From NCBI RefSeq assembly GCF_947502415.1, contig NZ_CANMZV010000007.1, forward strand, positions 1 to 64,000: a stretch of DNA of 64,000 nt, written 5' to 3'. Of this stretch, positions 62,534-64,000 are shown in pieces. Numbering within the stretch: the first letter of the stretch is position 1; each line of letters opens with the position of its first letter. The notes beneath the pieces are model-generated. The model did no database searches, was not told where the DNA came from, and saw only the letters and a program-made list of their open reading frames with translations. The position numbers and the translations under genes were made by a program. This DNA comes from an uncultured Photobacterium sp. Its GTDB lineage: Bacteria; Pseudomonadota; Gammaproteobacteria; Enterobacterales; Vibrionaceae.

Positions 62534-63748
62534 TTACTCCTGATTCAAATTTGCCCAATGGCTGTGCATGACACGCTCAAGTTCCAGTCCGACACGCTGT
62601 ATTGCTTCCTGGGCTGTAGACAAAGTTTTTTTGCCACCTTCAAATTCTGCCGCAGTCAAATCAAACACCGTACTGTAGGTATCAGCGCAGGTTTCAAAAG
62701 CACGGCTTCGCGGTACGGTCGCCATCATAACTTGATCTCGAAGCAGGTAATTCATCTCGGTCAATACCGATACCTGCTTCTTATTATCATCCTCGAACAT
62801 CGTTGGCATCAAACGAATAAACTCCAGTCCGTGCCACTCCTGCGGGAACATTTCATAAACCGTTGGTAGGTGCTGGAAAAAGTTCACCGTCGATGCCCAG
62901 TCCAGGCGCTTGGCCGCACATGGAATGATCAGCGCGTTTGATGCATACATTGCATTCCATACCAGCGGATCGATGTGCGGGCCGGTATCAATCATAATAA
63001 TGTCGAACTCATCTGCAATCTGATCGATAACGCGTTCTTTCAACAAACGAACGATATCGAGATCCTGATTAACCGCCAAATCCTGCCACGCATCGGCATT
63101 GAACATGGCATCTTCCGGGAAAGCAGCAATCGTTTTCAAGTTCGGATATTGGGTTGGCATCACAACGTTGTCCATCATGAAATCTTTATTCATTTCCTGG
63201 CCTTCAGGCACGTTACCCAACATAACATCGACCGCAGAATAGATCGTTTCCTGATCACCAACGCTGATTTGCGGGTTAAGGAATAAACGAAGTGACCCCT
63301 GCGGGTCAAGGTCGATAAGGCAAATCCGATAACGCTTATCCAAGTCCAGCGCCAGGCATGCTGCCAGGTGGACTGCTGTCATTGATTTACCAGTCCCACC
63401 TTTTTGGTTCTGAACATTAACCACCCAAGGATTACGGCCAGCTCCCTCTCGTTCGTAAAAAGCAGGCTTCTTTGCAGCTTCCATCAACTGATGAGCTTCT
63501 TCAAGCGTAATAGAGTAGTGGTTTGCATTATTCTTAGTGAACTGATGCCCCTTCGCTTCCATACGAGAAATTGCATCATCAAGTTTGCGACGGGTAAGCC
63601 CTGAACGCGTTTCCATTAGCGCTTTTGACATTGGCGGGAAAAGCTCTTCTCGACGCTCTTCCAATACAATTTCGATTCGGTCAGCCTGAACCTGTTTCGT
63701 TTGCTCAGCAATGTTGAGCAAATTTTCAATCGTCTGTTCCCTATTCAT
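62534..63748 (-). CDS. parA2: Chromosome II partition ATPase ParA2
   Basis: This 404-residue type Ia ParA has an N-terminal winged-helix region (1-105, with LMETRSGLTRRKLDDAISRMEAKG). The deviant Walker A KGGTGKSM is in VQNQKGGTGKSMTAVHLA, A' is IDLDPQGSL and Walker B is IIMIDTGPHIDPL. The length and N-terminal domain match plasmid P1/F-like ParA and V. cholerae ParA2 (405), which moves the chromosome II origin to mid-cell and quarter positions. The HTH probably autoregulates the parAB promoter. It is the first gene of the leftward operon. Confidence 0.95.
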   Translation of the reverse strand: MNREQTIENLLNIAEQTKQVQADRIEIVLEERREELFPPMSKALMETRSGLTRRKLDDAISRMEAKGHQFTKNNANHYSITLEEAHQLMEAAKKPAFYEREGAGRNPWVVNVQNQKGGTGKSMTAVHLAACLALDLDKRYRICLIDLDPQGSLRLFLNPQISVGDQETIYSAVDVMLGNVPEGQEMNKDFMMDNVVMPTQYPNLKTIAAFPEDAMFNADAWQDLAVNQDLDIVRLLKERVIDQIADEFDIIMIDTGPHIDPLVWNAMYASNALIIPCAAKRLDWASTVNFFQHLPTVYEMFPQEWHGLEFIRLMPTMFEDDNKKQVSVLTEMNYLLRDQVMMATVPRSRAFETCADTYSTVFDLTAAEFEGGKKTLSTAQEAIQRVGLELERVMHSHWANLNQE

Positions 63749-64000
63749 TATTATTGTTCGCCATCGTTAGTATTTCCCTACATTGTACAGCATATAAGAC
63801 CACATACAATAAAAAGCTGAACAAACCTGTGTGATATTCATCTCAAGTGAAAATAAGTAAACTAAACAAAAAACATCATATTTTAAGGCAACGATTTATT
63901 AATCCTTACGAACATTTGTCCGACCAAATGGATTTAATAAAAATGTTACGACGTCACTATTTTACAATGTAAATTACATATATCACCGGAAGCGTATAAA
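63749..64000 (-). promoter_or_regulatory. parA2 promoter region, running toward ori2
   Basis: This 250-base AT-rich region upstream of parA2 holds the operon promoter and parS2-like site 5. rctB and the chromosome II origin are expected further right but are outside the window. No ATGATCA core was seen in this piece. Confidence 0.6.
63960..63974. other. parS2-like centromere site 5
   Basis: TTTTACAATGTAAAT fits NTTTACANTGTAAAN with A at the centre. It lies about 210 bases before parA2, on the side where ori2 is expected. Confidence 0.85.

Overview
The window looks like origin-proximal DNA of the second chromosome of a Vibrionaceae member, probably Photobacterium or a close relative. The evidence is a chromosome-II-type parA2-parB2 pair at the right edge, five copies of the chromosome-II centromere motif (TTTACANTGTAAA) in the last 8.5 kb, a vqmR-vqmA quorum-sensing pair, a chromosomal qnr gene and a type-B chloramphenicol acetyltransferase. 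The genus is a guess from gene content. No rRNA, tRNA, CRISPR array or integron attC site was seen.

Layout. 0-5 kb is an accessory patch: an IS1-family end, an orphan ParA, a UmuD-like protein without its catalytic dyad, a cold-shock protein, small unknown genes and a decayed IS1-family copy. 5-13 kb holds a secreted endonuclease I, a small membrane protein, a hybrid histidine kinase, a chemoreceptor and qnr. 13-20 kb is the dihydroxyacetone kinase cluster, with dhaR convergent to dhaKLM. 20-24 kb is a second accessory patch: three unknown genes and an isolated, truncated Mu-like phage protease. 24-36 kb carries metabolic and accessory genes: TDT transporter, nicotinate phosphoribosyltransferase, secreted PHB-depolymerase-like enzyme, acetate kinase, FabV, a LysR/epimerase pair, CatB and a HAD phosphatase.

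36-47 kb contains a Sel1-repeat protein, the proline operon (putA, a dead aldehyde-dehydrogenase-like gene, putP, with an AraC regulator upstream), an AEC transporter and a predicted heavy-metal exporter behind two inverted Fur-box-like sites. The 0.7-kb gap between the AraC gene and the AEC transporter holds six TGATCA-centred repeats that resemble RctB iterons. 47.4-48.5 kb is vqmR-vqmA. It is followed by pdxH, dctB-dctD, a LapD-like c-di-GMP protein, FapA/DUF342, ycdX, tmcA and parA2-parB2. ori2 and rctB would be expected just beyond base 64000.

How the parts fit. ParA2, ParB2 and the parS2-like sites form the chromosome II segregation machine, and the TGATCA cluster may be a remote copy-number control site for the same replicon. 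dhaKLM with dhaR uses PTS phosphate to burn dihydroxyacetone. putA and putP import and oxidise proline. DctB and DctD form a sensor and sigma-54 activator pair for C4-dicarboxylates. VqmA with VqmR forms a DPO-type quorum-sensing branch.
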